Below, one piece after another: positions 1 to 8,282 of a stretch of DNA of 64,000 nucleotides. The notes below the pieces were generated by a model that was not told the origin of the DNA, did not search any database, and saw nothing but the letters and a program-made list of their open reading frames with translations. This DNA is from Bacteroidota bacterium (GTDB taxonomy: Bacteria > Bacteroidota > Bacteroidia > Bacteroidales > FEN-979), in contig JAPLDH010000008.1 in the NCBI GenBank assembly GCA_026391355.1, positions 112,745 through 176,744 of the forward strand, read 5' to 3'. Every line of letters begins with the position of its first letter. Within the stretch, counting starts at the first letter, position 1. The translations under genes were made by a program, and so were the position numbers.

Positions 1-435
1 AGGATCGGGAATAAAGGAAGAACGATCATTGACCTGAAGAGCAGGTTCGAGGCATGGACTATTGAAAATAACACACGGGTGAGGGCTTTCAGGCATGAAC
101 AGGAGCTTCCCGACCTGGAACGGATCCTTTATTATGATATCGATCTTGATCACCTGCATCATGGAAAACTGAAAAAATCTTTACTTGAAGCATCGCAAAA
201 GAAGATCCAGCTTCACATGAAGTTCTCTTTTATCGGTAATGACATTAAATCAGGTGAACAGGTGGCCTTTGCAAAATATTACGATTCTGATGACCTGAGA
301 TTCGGAACGACCTTTCTGAATGTCTATTCATGGGATGAAAAAGGAGAAAGGAAAGATTTCCGCTGGAAGAATTTTGAAAAGATAGAACCGATGGAAGAGA
401 AATTGGTCGGGCTATTCGGGAGGACAGAATCATAA
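1..435 (+). CDS. 3' end of an unrecognised gene (cut by window edge)
   Basis: The reading frame is open from base 1 to the TAA at 433-435, so this is the C-terminal part (about 144 residues) of a protein that starts outside the window. A GTG at 79 could act as an internal start, but the frame upstream of it is clean and codes plausible sequence, so I treat the gene as truncated by the window. The visible part is charged and soluble (no membrane segment, no sorting domain), with a His/Asp-rich stretch around LDHLHHG and many aromatic residues. I do not recognise the family. An octamer repeat array begins two bases after the stop. Confidence 0.6.
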   Translation, partial: RIGNKGRTIIDLKSRFEAWTIENNTRVRAFRHEQELPDLERILYYDIDLDHLHHGKLKKSLLEASQKKIQLHMKFSFIGNDIKSGEQVAFAKYYDSDDLRFGTTFLNVYSWDEKGERKDFRWKNFEKIEPMEEKLVGLFGRTES

Positions 436-436
436 T

Positions 437-475
437 AACTGGTGAATTGGTGAACTGGTGAGCTGGTGAGTTAGA
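437..475. repeat. Left octamer array (AACTGGTG)n
   Basis: Four tandem 8-nt units: AACTGGTG, AATTGGTG, AACTGGTG, AGCTGGTG, followed by a partial unit. The array is the inverted counterpart of the one at 917-940, and together they bracket the four-helix-bundle gene. The same octamer, in the CACCAGTT orientation, occurs inside the coding sequence at 15684-15715. Confidence 0.85.
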
Positions 476-517
476 TTGTTAATAAAAAGTTTCTTCAAAG
501 AGATGACCTTTAAGGAA

Positions 518-535
518 TTTCCCGATTAAGGGAAA
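518..535 (+). promoter_or_regulatory. Hairpin just upstream of the four-helix-bundle start
   Basis: TTTCCC (518-523), loop GATTAA, GGGAAA (530-535) form a perfect 6-bp stem ending 8 nt before the ATG at 544. Its position over the ribosome entry site suggests translational control or a structured element boundary; this is inference only. Confidence 0.45.
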
Positions 536-543
536 AACTTTAT

Positions 544-930
544 ATGGAAGAAAAAAATCAAAATTTTAATGAAAAGTTCAGGAAAAGAACGAAACAATTT
601 GCTATTAAAATTTGCAAATTATTTAATGAGCCAACAAAAAAAGAGTCAACCCGTATTATAATCAGACAGTTGATCAGAAGTGGAACATCTCTCGCTGCAA
701 ACTTCTGGGCAGCTTCCAGGTCAAGATCTTCTGCAGAATATTATGCAAAACTTTGCATTGTTGTAGAAGAAACAGATGAAACTTTATTTTGGTTCGAATT
801 ACTGGAAGAAACCGGGTTGTCAAATATCAAGGAGATATCCGAACTTAAACTGGAAGCCGAAGAATTACTAAAAGTCTTCTCAACAACAAAAAAGAAATTA
901 AAAGATAACAAGAACTCACCAGTTCACTAG
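544..930 (+). CDS. Four helix bundle protein (S23/TIGR02436 family)
   Basis: A 128-residue, all-helical, charged protein. The central segment with RSGTSLAANF, SRSRSSAEYYAKL and EETDETLFWFELLEE matches the signature of the four-helix-bundle family first known from 23S rRNA intervening sequences (S23) and structurally related to the Avd accessory protein of diversity-generating retroelements. The biochemical role of stand-alone copies is unknown. No rRNA or reverse transcriptase is nearby. The last four residues before the stop (S-P-V-H) are encoded by the right octamer array, and the TAG stop is a C-to-T change inside one unit (CACTAGTT instead of CACCAGTT). The gene sits alone between inverted octamer arrays, like cargo of a small element. 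Start chosen at the only plausible ATG. Confidence 0.85.
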   Translation: MEEKNQNFNEKFRKRTKQFAIKICKLFNEPTKKESTRIIIRQLIRSGTSLAANFWAASRSRSSAEYYAKLCIVVEETDETLFWFELLEETGLSNIKEISELKLEAEELLKVFSTTKKKLKDNKNSPVH

Positions 931-940
931 TTCGCCAGCT
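917..940. repeat. Right octamer array (CACCAGTT)n, inverted relative to left array
   Basis: Units CACCAGTT (917-924), CACTAGTT (925-932) and CGCCAGCT (933-940) are reverse complements of the units at 437-475. The array contains the last codons and the stop of the four-helix-bundle gene and ends two bases before the stop of the convergent M28 peptidase gene. Confidence 0.85.
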
Positions 941-942
941 CT

Positions 943-2346
943 CTATAACCCATAGGTATCAATGAGCACCACCAGTGCCGCTACCGCCGCTGCTCCCAGT
1001 TGCAATTCCCGGGGGTTGACCGTACTGTATTTGTCTGCTGCTGAATGATGATAATCAAAATAACGTTGCGAATCGGTTACAAGTCCTATCAGAGGAATTC
1101 CGAAGGTTTTCAGGTCATGGATATCAACACCGCTCCCTCCTTTTTCAATTGACCATAATCCATAGGGTAAAAGTAACTTCTTCCAGCCTTGTACCTTCTG
1201 AACCTGTGTGTCGGTTGCATCAATGGAAAAGCCTTGTGGAGTATCTCCCCCTCGATCGCACTCAATGGCCGCCAGGTGTTTTTCGTGGTTAAGCTCATTC
1301 TTTACGTACAAAGCATATCTTTTTGCTCCCCGCTGTGCAATTTCTTCATCCATGAACACTATTACCCGGATGGAGTGTTTGGGACGGATCCCCAATGTTT
1401 TATATAGTCTCAGTACCTCAATTGTCTGGACAACCCCGGATCCATCATCATGTGCTCCTTCTCCCAGCTCCCAGGAATCGAGATGACCCCCGAAATCAAT
1501 GATCTCTCCGGGATGCTCTGTTCCGCGGATTTCCCCAATGATATTGTAAGATTTGACTTCCGGCAGATCTTTGCAGGTTGTTCTCATAAAAAACGTAAGA
1601 CCGGGGTCTTTTTTCATCTGTTCACTTAAACGGTCAGCATCATTTGTACTGATTGCTATGGCAGGAATTTTCATGACAGTATCGGAATAGTGCATGATCC
1701 CGGTATGCGGGTTTTCATCATGTACCGGCGTTGCCGATCTGACGACCACACCCACTGCGCCGTATCTTGCAGCCTGCATGGCGCCTGTGGCCCTGTAAGG
1801 TACCGAACTGCCATATGATCCAAAAGTGCTGATAAACGTCGGATCTGCAGGATGGTTAAAAAATACGATCTTTCCTGTAATTTTTTCTTTTCCTATCCTT
1901 GCAAGTTCTTCATAATCACTTACTTCCACAATTGCGGCGATAACGCCTTTTTCACCGGTTCCAATGGACCCACCCAAAGCACACACATGAAAAGGATGCT
2001 TCCCTGTCTTTTTTGAAACCGAATATGCTGTTTCCTGCTTTCCCCTTACCCAATGTACAACCTTCATTTCCTGCAGGAAAACGGTATCGAGCCCCATCTT
2101 GTCAAGCACCCCTTTTACCCAGAAAACCGCTTTTTCCGCTTGCGGCGATCCGCAGATCCTTCCACCGATCTTTGTGCACAGGTATTCCAGGTTCTTATAG
2201 GCCACCGGATTCGACAATGCTTCCGAATAGATCTTCCGGATGATAAGGGAATCCTGGTTTTGGGCAGAGGCTGGTTGGATCGGGAACAATAAACAAACCA
2301 CAACAAAGAGAAAAAAGAGTATGGGTACTCGCTGAAAATGTAGCAT
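943..2346 (-). CDS. Secreted M28 family zinc aminopeptidase/carboxypeptidase
   Basis: 467 residues with an N-terminal signal peptide (hydrophobic about 8-25, ending QPASAQN). A PA-like insert is likely around 130-240, followed by the M28 catalytic domain. Metal and catalytic residues are visible: H288 and D290 in GGHLDSW, D300/D301 in GAHDDGSG, E334/E335 in the DEE motif, D364 in ECDRGGD, and the HH pair at 433-434. The order is that of plasma glutamate carboxypeptidase-like (carboxypeptidase Q) M28 enzymes, which release amino acids from peptides outside the cytoplasm. It has no T9SS sorting domain, so it is probably periplasmic. It is a single gene, convergent with the four-helix-bundle gene. 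Confidence 0.88.
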   Translation of the reverse strand: MLHFQRVPILFFLFVVVCLLFPIQPASAQNQDSLIIRKIYSEALSNPVAYKNLEYLCTKIGGRICGSPQAEKAVFWVKGVLDKMGLDTVFLQEMKVVHWVRGKQETAYSVSKKTGKHPFHVCALGGSIGTGEKGVIAAIVEVSDYEELARIGKEKITGKIVFFNHPADPTFISTFGSYGSSVPYRATGAMQAARYGAVGVVVRSATPVHDENPHTGIMHYSDTVMKIPAIAISTNDADRLSEQMKKDPGLTFFMRTTCKDLPEVKSYNIIGEIRGTEHPGEIIDFGGHLDSWELGEGAHDDGSGVVQTIEVLRLYKTLGIRPKHSIRVIVFMDEEIAQRGAKRYALYVKNELNHEKHLAAIECDRGGDTPQGFSIDATDTQVQKVQGWKKLLLPYGLWSIEKGGSGVDIHDLKTFGIPLIGLVTDSQRYFDYHHSAADKYSTVNPRELQLGAAAVAALVVLIDTYGL

Positions 2347-2368
2347 AACATATTAGGATTGGACCTTA

Positions 2369-2376
2369 CAAAGTTA
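2369..2376 (-). promoter_or_regulatory. Bacteroidota -7 box (TAACTTTG) for the M28 gene
   Basis: Reading the minus strand, TAACTTTG fits the TAnnTTTG consensus of Bacteroidota housekeeping promoters and lies 23 nt before the start codon at 2346. No convincing -33 TTG was seen at the expected spacing. Confidence 0.4.
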
Positions 2377-2443
2377 TTAACAATCATGTTACCTTTTCAT
2401 TTTTCCCTGATTAAGCTTTATGATACTTCAAATTGTCAATAAT

Positions 2444-3568
2444 ATGAGAAGACGTATTGTTATTTTCTTTTTTTCGGTAATTATGGCTTTTTCGGGGAAA
2501 GGGCAGATTATGGGTTGGGAACCATTGGGTTTGACGGGTTATGGACCTTCCCCATGGCCAATAACTTTTGCAGATTTGAACCTTGCGGTTGGAGGGTTGA
2601 CTCGTGGGCCGGGGGTCACCACTACAGGTTCTGCTGCGGCAAACGGGTGGGGTGGTACGGGATTTTTTTATGCGACAGCATCTGCAGGCATTGCTGCAAA
2701 CGCTTTTGTCACGTTTACCATTGAAGCAAACAATGGTTACCTGGTTTCCCTTTCAGCACTGGATCTGAATTACCGTCGGTCGGCATCCGGGCCACCTTCC
2801 GGGTTATTGCAATACCAGGTGGATAATGGTGCATTTTACGACATCTGCACATTGACTTTTCCCTCCTCAACAGGAAGCGGAGGTTCGATCCCCCAGGTTA
2901 TCCTTACAACTTTTGTCGCTCTGCAAAACGTCCATCACGGAACCCTTATTACGATCAGGATTATCCCTTATGGCGCTTCTTCTTCACTGGGAACCTGGTA
3001 TGTTTATAATGTGACGAATCCGGCGGGATATGATCTTAAAATGAATGGAACAGTTACATCCGATAATTCTCCGGTTACTTATACCTGGGTCGGGAATGAT
3101 GGTGGAAACTGGACAACTCCCGCAAACTGGAATCCCACACGACAGGTACCTGCCGATAATGACATTCTCCTGTTCAACTATGGGTTTTCAAAGACAATCC
3201 AGATGGTACCGGGGGAAACTGTGGGTCAGGTGATCATTTCAGCAAATACCATTGTAAATTTAATTGCATCGGGAAGCAATACATTAACGATCATCGGCGG
3301 CGTGGGGGATGATTTTATCGTTCCTTCCGGTTCACAATTGCTTGTTTCCGGTGCTAATCCTCTTGCTGTATCCTGCTCTCCGGGCATAACATCAGTAATT
3401 ACTGGAATCCTTTCAATAAATGGAAACCTGATCATTGGGACAGGTTCGTCATTTAAAGTAAATCCTGGAAGTTCTGTTACCGTTGAGGGGAATATAGTTA
3501 TTAATGGAGGCACGAACCAGTTCGGGGAAAAAAGTGCAGAAACTATGCATGATTATTGCAATTACTGA
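2444..3568 (+). CDS. Secreted surface protein, apparently truncated at its C-terminus
   Basis: The ATG at 2444 gives a standard signal peptide (MRRRIVIFFF... ending near SGKGQ); an in-frame ATG at 2420 adds only eight residues. The mature part is rich in Gly, Ser, Thr and Asn. It begins with a jelly-roll-like segment and continues, after YTWVGNDGGNWTTPANW, with the NW-repeat style common in large Bacteroidota adhesins, then short beta-strand repeats. Such proteins normally end with a T9SS sorting domain; here the frame ends abruptly in an unrelated tail (AETMHDYCNY) that overlaps the 3' end of the convergent receiver gene by 26 bp. I infer loss of the 3' part by a rearrangement near 3525-3545, leaving a probable pseudogene or a periplasmic remnant. 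Confidence 0.6.
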   Translation: MRRRIVIFFFSVIMAFSGKGQIMGWEPLGLTGYGPSPWPITFADLNLAVGGLTRGPGVTTTGSAAANGWGGTGFFYATASAGIAANAFVTFTIEANNGYLVSLSALDLNYRRSASGPPSGLLQYQVDNGAFYDICTLTFPSSTGSGGSIPQVILTTFVALQNVHHGTLITIRIIPYGASSSLGTWYVYNVTNPAGYDLKMNGTVTSDNSPVTYTWVGNDGGNWTTPANWNPTRQVPADNDILLFNYGFSKTIQMVPGETVGQVIISANTIVNLIASGSNTLTIIGGVGDDFIVPSGSQLLVSGANPLAVSCSPGITSVITGILSINGNLIIGTGSSFKVNPGSSVTVEGNIVINGGTNQFGEKSAETMHDYCNY

Positions 3569-4007
3569 ATTGCTGCGAATTCAGTTGTTGCGTAAGTTGT
3601 TTGATCTGGTTCTCAAGCCGGGCCTGGTAAATTGATAATTGCAGCCCGCAATGCACCATATAAATATCAAATGGTTTTACCTGCACAGGAGCAGGCCGTG
3701 TTGAGAATATCCTATCGAAAAGGGCCAGTTGACCAAGACCTGTCAGAAACATAACACCACAGGAGTAATTTTCATAAATACTTTGAGCTGCTTCAATCCC
3801 GTCCAACTTTCCTTTTAACGTGATATCCATGATCACTGCATCCGGGAATTTATCAGTTCCCTTGTTCTTTTCAAGATATTTCAAACCGTCTTCAGCAGTA
3901 GTAAACATAGACATGACTTCATACCCCAGATTCATCAGTTGCCGCTTCAAATCTGTTGCAGGAATGAATTCATCCTCAAAGATCAGAATTTTAGAATGGA
4001 CCATCAT
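3543..4007 (-). CDS. Stand-alone response regulator receiver (CheY-like) protein
   Basis: With the start at 4007 (MMVHSKILIFEDE) the protein has 154 residues. The frame is open further upstream, but that extension has low complexity and lacks a domain, so it was not used. Receiver landmarks are present: acidic pair E11/D12, phospho-acceptor D61 in VIMDITLKG, T89 in MFLTG and K111 in VQVKPF. The C-terminal tail is a short amphipathic helix (ARLENQIKQLTQQL) that may dimerise or bind a partner. There is no output domain and no adjacent histidine kinase, so its partner is elsewhere. The 3' end overlaps the truncated surface-protein gene. Confidence 0.8.
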   Translation of the reverse strand: MMVHSKILIFEDEFIPATDLKRQLMNLGYEVMSMFTTAEDGLKYLEKNKGTDKFPDAVIMDITLKGKLDGIEAAQSIYENYSCGVMFLTGLGQLALFDRIFSTRPAPVQVKPFDIYMVHCGLQLSIYQARLENQIKQLTQQLNSQQFSNCNNHA

Positions 4008-4206
4008 GTATTGATGAATTGACAAAGATAATATAAAACTTATAAAAAACCTATCAAAAATGGCGATTATGCAAAAAATATTTTTCTGCATTCGTCGAGT
4101 TGCGTATCCGTAAAACCTACCGGTTGAAAACCGGCCTTGCAACATGGAAAATAAATTTTTACCGGTTTAACGATGAGATCGATGAGATCATTTGTTTTCG
4201 ATTTGC

Positions 4207-4671
4207 TTACTTCCGTTTTTTTTTGAAAAAATCTTTCATCAACCGGGTACATTCTTCTTCCAGGATACCGGATATAACAACTGTTTTCGGGTGCAACAGG
4301 TTCTGCCTGATCAACCGGTATCCTCGTTTTTCATCGGAAGCCCCGTAAACAAGCTGTCCAAGCTGAGCCCAGAAAGATGCTCCCGCGCACATCACACAAG
4401 GCTCGATTGTCACGTAAAGGGTACATTCATCCAGGTATTTCCCTCCCAGGTGATCCGAGGCAGCCGTAAATGCCTGCATTTCTGCATGTGCTGTTACGTC
4501 ATTCAGCGTTTCCGTGAGATTGTGCGCACGGGCAATGATCCGGTTGTTGCAGACGACAACAGCTCCAATGGGCACCTCATCTTTTTCAAGAGCCTTCCGG
4601 GCTTCTTTCAGGGCTTCCGACATGAAGAACTCATGAGAACCCAGGGGATATGATGGTTTATTTTTGAGCAT
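4207..4671 (-). CDS. tadA: tRNA-specific adenosine deaminase / cytidine deaminase-family protein
   Basis: 154 residues of the cytidine/deoxycytidylate deaminase fold. The zinc and proton-shuttle residues are H62-A-E64 and the PCVMC motif with C92 and C95. Length and the sequence around EVPIGAVVV and HAEM fit TadA, which converts A34 to inosine in tRNA-Arg(ACG). Guanine deaminases of similar size share these motifs (for example the region EPCVMCAGA), so that is the main alternative. It is a single gene on the minus strand between the receiver gene and the T9SS propeller gene. Confidence 0.75.
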   Translation of the reverse strand: MLKNKPSYPLGSHEFFMSEALKEARKALEKDEVPIGAVVVCNNRIIARAHNLTETLNDVTAHAEMQAFTAASDHLGGKYLDECTLYVTIEPCVMCAGASFWAQLGQLVYGASDEKRGYRLIRQNLLHPKTVVISGILEEECTRLMKDFFKKKRK

Positions 4672-4689
4672 ATTAACCTATGAATATGT

Positions 4690-4738
4690 AAATGACGAAT
4701 ATGCGAATAACGAATGACTATTGCCTATTGCCTAATAT
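4690..4738. repeat. Heptamer-period array ending in (CTATTGC)2
   Basis: Seven consecutive 7-nt units with drifting content: AAATGAC, GAATATG, CGAATAA, CGAATGA, CTATTGC, CTATTGC, CTAATAT. The last unit overlaps the stop codon of the T9SS propeller gene. CTATTGC arrays recur at 28258-28271 and 51444-51457. Confidence 0.7.
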
Positions 4739-7470
4739 ACTACGATCTTCTTTGATGACTTTTCACGACCCTCCTTTACAATATCGAAATAATATATGCC
4801 CCTTGGAAATGAAGACAGATCAATTGTTTCACGATTTTCTCCGGGTAGCAATGTCTTCGTAAAATCTTCCAGGATTTTTCCACTTTGGTCATATATCTTT
4901 AGGATGATCCTGCCATTACACTTTCCATCAAATGTGATATTTACATTTCCTCTTGTGGGATTGGGATAGATGCTGAACTTTGGAGGGTCCAACTCCTTTA
5001 TTCCGGTTGGGAGATCCCATGTAGTTGTAAAAAGCCCACGACCATGGGTGGCAGCAAGTACTGTATTGTCTGACTTCCTTAGATCGAGCATATCAACTCT
5101 TACGTTGGCCATTCCGGTTATGTCGGGAGTCCACACAACATCTGTCTGGTTAATGTTGCCGGTTGTCCATGTACCGGTTTCTGTGGCCAGCATGGCATAA
5201 TTTGCGTTATCGGGATGATAGATCGCCCACCTGATAGGCATGTCGGGAAGGTTGCCTTCGCGGTCCTGCCAGGTCAATCCACCGTCGTAGGACTGCCATA
5301 CCGACGGAACACCATAATTGGAGAAAGTAACCAGCAGGGTATCTTCCGAACCTCCGATTGCGATACAGGAAATATTTCCGGCTGGGAAATTGGAACCCGT
5401 AATTTCGCTTGCCATGGGAGTGGTTTCGGCATGAGTCACCCTAAATAGTTTTCCTGCCTGCGTTCCTAAAAAGATCGTACTTTGATTTGACGGTGAAAAC
5501 GGAGAATACCTGACACATGAAAAATAGGCTGTTGAGCCGGTATTGACCGGAATAATTTCACCATACGCAGAATAAGTATCCATATCCCTTATTCTCAATA
5601 TCTTATCCTGATAATTTCCAATAAAATCAGTCGCGTTTGCAAACAGGATCTTTTGTTTATAATCATAATCTGCAGGGTTGACAAATACCCCACTGGTTAT
5701 CGCTACATTATTCGCATAAGGTCCTATACCGAAAATGATCCATGAATTATAATAAACCGAAGTGATATAGATATTTGGGTTGAGTTTGTCGTAAAAACAA
5801 TAAGCGCCATCACCCCCGCTTACCATATCGTTGATCGACAAAGGATTTCCCGTATAGTGAAGACTTCCGTTATCCTGAAGGCCTCCGACAAATTTTTGCT
5901 GTCCGGATGTAGGAATTATACCACAGGAATAGAACTGTAACGTTGTATAATTTTTATTCCGTTGGTCAAAATAGGGTTGCGCCTGTGTGCCTGTTGCGGT
6001 ATAGAAAATACCTCCATCGCTGCCAAACAGGATTTCCGAGGATGAACCGGGTTTAAAAAGGATGATATGCTGATCGGCATGTATGTATTCAGGACCCCCG
6101 CCTCCATACATCAATGACCAATCGCTGATATGACTCCAGGAATCGCCCCCGTCGGTGCTTTTATACATATCCAGGCCACCTGCATAAACATTGTTTGCAT
6201 TATTCGGATCTACTGCGATATCCAAGGCATGCCAGGCAATGTATGCAAAATTGGTATCCGAAAGTCCTGCCGGATATGGGGGAATGCTTTTTTTAACCCA
6301 GGTACTGCCTCCATCGGAAGACCGCAGCACATGCAGGCACCAGTATTTTAGAAAACCATTGACAGGGTTATACGCTCCGGATGCAATCATTGCATAAACC
6401 ACCAAAGGATCAGACGGCGCTGCTGCAAGAACGACTCTTCCGGGGATATTAAAATCCGGCGCACTTTCAATTTCAGACTGATACGTGGCGTCGATAATCC
6501 ACGAACCGGCCGTGCCCAGATCGGAATAGAGAAGGATTGCTCCTCCATTTCCGTCGAGGTTTGGACGGCTTCCAACATAGATCCTTCCGTCAGCTCCGAT
6601 CGCGATATCCGATACTGCATAGGAAACGGTATGACCCGGTATATCAGGAAGTACCTGTTGCCAGGTGGTACCTCCATCCGTGCTCCTGAACAATCCATCG
6701 GAAGGCAGGCTCTGGTGCTGTTGAAACTCATAAAGCCCTGAAGCCACTCCTGCATAAATAACACTTATTCCGCTTTCACTTCGTATCTGTATTTTGGTTA
6801 CATAAGCAAAACCTGTTGTGCCGGTCAGAAGGTTCCATGTCTGACCGCCATCTGTCGATTTCCAGATACCATCACCCAAACCCGAGGATTCACGGTAGGT
6901 CTGGATCGCTGTTTCTGCTTCTCCTGTTCCAATATAGAAAACCTGGGGATGGAGTGGATCATAGGTTATACACCGGACAGACAGATCACTCCAGAAATCG
7001 CCAACCGGAACCCATGATTCGCTTGTACTGGTGATATCCCCAATGTACCAGAGTCCGCCTGTAATACCTCCTGCCCACACTTTTTTATGGTTTGGATCGT
7101 TGGGATCGTACATGATTGTGCGCGTCCGTCCACCCATATCTGCTTCATATCCCTGCCACTGGAGGAGGGCCAATCCCGATTTCTTTTCAATCAATTTTCT
7201 GGTTTGCCGGTAGGCATTCAGTAACCGTTCACGCGGAACTTTCCCGGTTTCAGGATCGAGTGTCATCAGATAATCTTGAAATACAGCCATATCCGGTCCA
7301 TCCGCATAAAGGTTCTCTTTCTCAGATTTATCTTGCTTGGGAACTTTTTTAGACTCTTTTCTCAGGAATGTTTCAAAACGGCTTCGTTTGAATTTATTGG
7401 AGGTGAAACAGACATACGTCCCTGAAACCAGGATAGCCGCGAGGAGCAGAAAAATATATACTTTTTTCAT
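4732..7470 (-). CDS. Secreted BNR/Asp-box beta-propeller protein with T9SS sorting domain
   Basis: 912 residues. An N-terminal hydrophobic segment (about 4-24) acts as signal sequence. The body carries repeated Asp-box style motifs such as KSTDGGQTW, RSTDGGTTW, RSSDGGSTW and KSTDGGDSW, typical of sialidase/VPS10-type propellers without visible glycosidase catalytic residues. The last 80 residues (from FSIYPNPTRG to KKIVVY) are a type A T9SS sorting domain, so the protein should be exported by type IX secretion and attached to or released from the cell surface. Ligand unknown. A -7 box lies at 7519-7526. It appears monocistronic. Confidence 0.88.
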   Translation of the reverse strand: MKKVYIFLLLAAILVSGTYVCFTSNKFKRSRFETFLRKESKKVPKQDKSEKENLYADGPDMAVFQDYLMTLDPETGKVPRERLLNAYRQTRKLIEKKSGLALLQWQGYEADMGGRTRTIMYDPNDPNHKKVWAGGITGGLWYIGDITSTSESWVPVGDFWSDLSVRCITYDPLHPQVFYIGTGEAETAIQTYRESSGLGDGIWKSTDGGQTWNLLTGTTGFAYVTKIQIRSESGISVIYAGVASGLYEFQQHQSLPSDGLFRSTDGGTTWQQVLPDIPGHTVSYAVSDIAIGADGRIYVGSRPNLDGNGGAILLYSDLGTAGSWIIDATYQSEIESAPDFNIPGRVVLAAAPSDPLVVYAMIASGAYNPVNGFLKYWCLHVLRSSDGGSTWVKKSIPPYPAGLSDTNFAYIAWHALDIAVDPNNANNVYAGGLDMYKSTDGGDSWSHISDWSLMYGGGGPEYIHADQHIILFKPGSSSEILFGSDGGIFYTATGTQAQPYFDQRNKNYTTLQFYSCGIIPTSGQQKFVGGLQDNGSLHYTGNPLSINDMVSGGDGAYCFYDKLNPNIYITSVYYNSWIIFGIGPYANNVAITSGVFVNPADYDYKQKILFANATDFIGNYQDKILRIRDMDTYSAYGEIIPVNTGSTAYFSCVRYSPFSPSNQSTIFLGTQAGKLFRVTHAETTPMASEITGSNFPAGNISCIAIGGSEDTLLVTFSNYGVPSVWQSYDGGLTWQDREGNLPDMPIRWAIYHPDNANYAMLATETGTWTTGNINQTDVVWTPDITGMANVRVDMLDLRKSDNTVLAATHGRGLFTTTWDLPTGIKELDPPKFSIYPNPTRGNVNITFDGKCNGRIILKIYDQSGKILEDFTKTLLPGENRETIDLSSFPRGIYYFDIVKEGREKSSKKIVVY

Positions 7471-7518
7471 TGTAATTTGAACCTTATGATGATTAGTGAT
7501 AAGATAATTTGTCTCTCA

Positions 7519-7526
7519 CAAAGTTA
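7519..7526 (-). promoter_or_regulatory. Bacteroidota -7 box (TAACTTTG) for the T9SS propeller gene
   Basis: The minus strand reads TAACTTTG about 49 nt upstream of the start at 7470. The octamer is identical to that before the M28 peptidase gene. No -33 element with ideal spacing was found. Confidence 0.4.
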
Positions 7527-7592
7527 TTATTTTTCAATTCAAGAAAGCTGAAGATCAATAATCCGGCAGAAAGAAAGAGAAGAAAGAAAAAG

Positions 7593-8282
7593 CTATTCCA
7601 GTAAACTTTTTTTCAGATCATCCAGTTCATAAGCATCCCTGAGATGGTAGTTGCCGATGCGGTTGCGGCATAATGCGTTTAAATGCGCACCACAATGCAG
7701 CGCTTTCCCAAAGTCCCTTGCCATTGCGCGGATGTAAGTGCCTTTGCTGACCGATACCCGGAAATCAACATAGGGTAATCGTAAACCGGTAATTTCAAAT
7801 GCGCTGATGGTGACCTGTTTCGGATTGACCACCACTTCCTGGTCTTTCCGGGCATAATCATAGGCCCTTTTCCCTTTGATCTTAATGGCAGAATAAATCG
7901 GTGGAACCTGTGAAAAAGTGCCGGTCATGGATTTCACGACATTTTGTATTTCCTGTTCAGTAATATGATCCCATGAATGAACAGTATCGACCTCCGTTTC
8001 CAGGTCAAATGAAGGTGTTGTTGATCCCAGGGTAAAAGTTCCGGTGTATTCTTTATCCAGGTCTTTGAATTGTTCAATTTGTTTGGTGAATTTTCCGGTG
8101 CAAAGGATCAGCAGGCCTGTGGCCAGAGGATCAAGGGTGCCTGTATGACCAATCTTAATCTTTTTTATTCCCAAACCTCCGCGAAGGAACATACGGATGT
8201 TGTTAACCACATCAAAAGAGGTCCACTGATAGGGTTTGTTTATCAGCAAAATTTCTCCTTCTTCGAAATTGAACTTCATCAC
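7593..8282 (-). CDS. truB: tRNA pseudouridine(55) synthase TruB
   Basis: 229 residues, which isomerises U55 in the T-loop of tRNAs. Diagnostic motifs: INKPYQWTSFDVV near the N-terminus, GHTGTLDPLATGLL with the catalytic D51, YSAIKIKGKRAYDYAR, and SKGTYIRAMARDFG. It is shorter than E. coli TruB because the C-terminal PUA-like region is missing, which is usual in this phylum. Its start overlaps the end of uppP by 4 bp (8279-8282), indicating translational coupling; it is the last gene of the ftsX operon. Confidence 0.95.
   Translation of the reverse strand: MMKFNFEEGEILLINKPYQWTSFDVVNNIRMFLRGGLGIKKIKIGHTGTLDPLATGLLILCTGKFTKQIEQFKDLDKEYTGTFTLGSTTPSFDLETEVDTVHSWDHITEQEIQNVVKSMTGTFSQVPPIYSAIKIKGKRAYDYARKDQEVVVNPKQVTISAFEITGLRLPYVDFRVSVSKGTYIRAMARDFGKALHCGAHLNALCRNRIGNYHLRDAYELDDLKKSLLE

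Noticed and set aside
544..930. Possible diversity-generating retroelement accessory gene (Avd)
   Set aside because: No reverse transcriptase, template repeat or variable repeat pair was found nearby; only the protein fold is shared.
4067..4252. Short minus-strand ORF between the receiver gene and tadA
   Set aside because: Overlaps both neighbouring genes in another frame and has no recognisable protein features.
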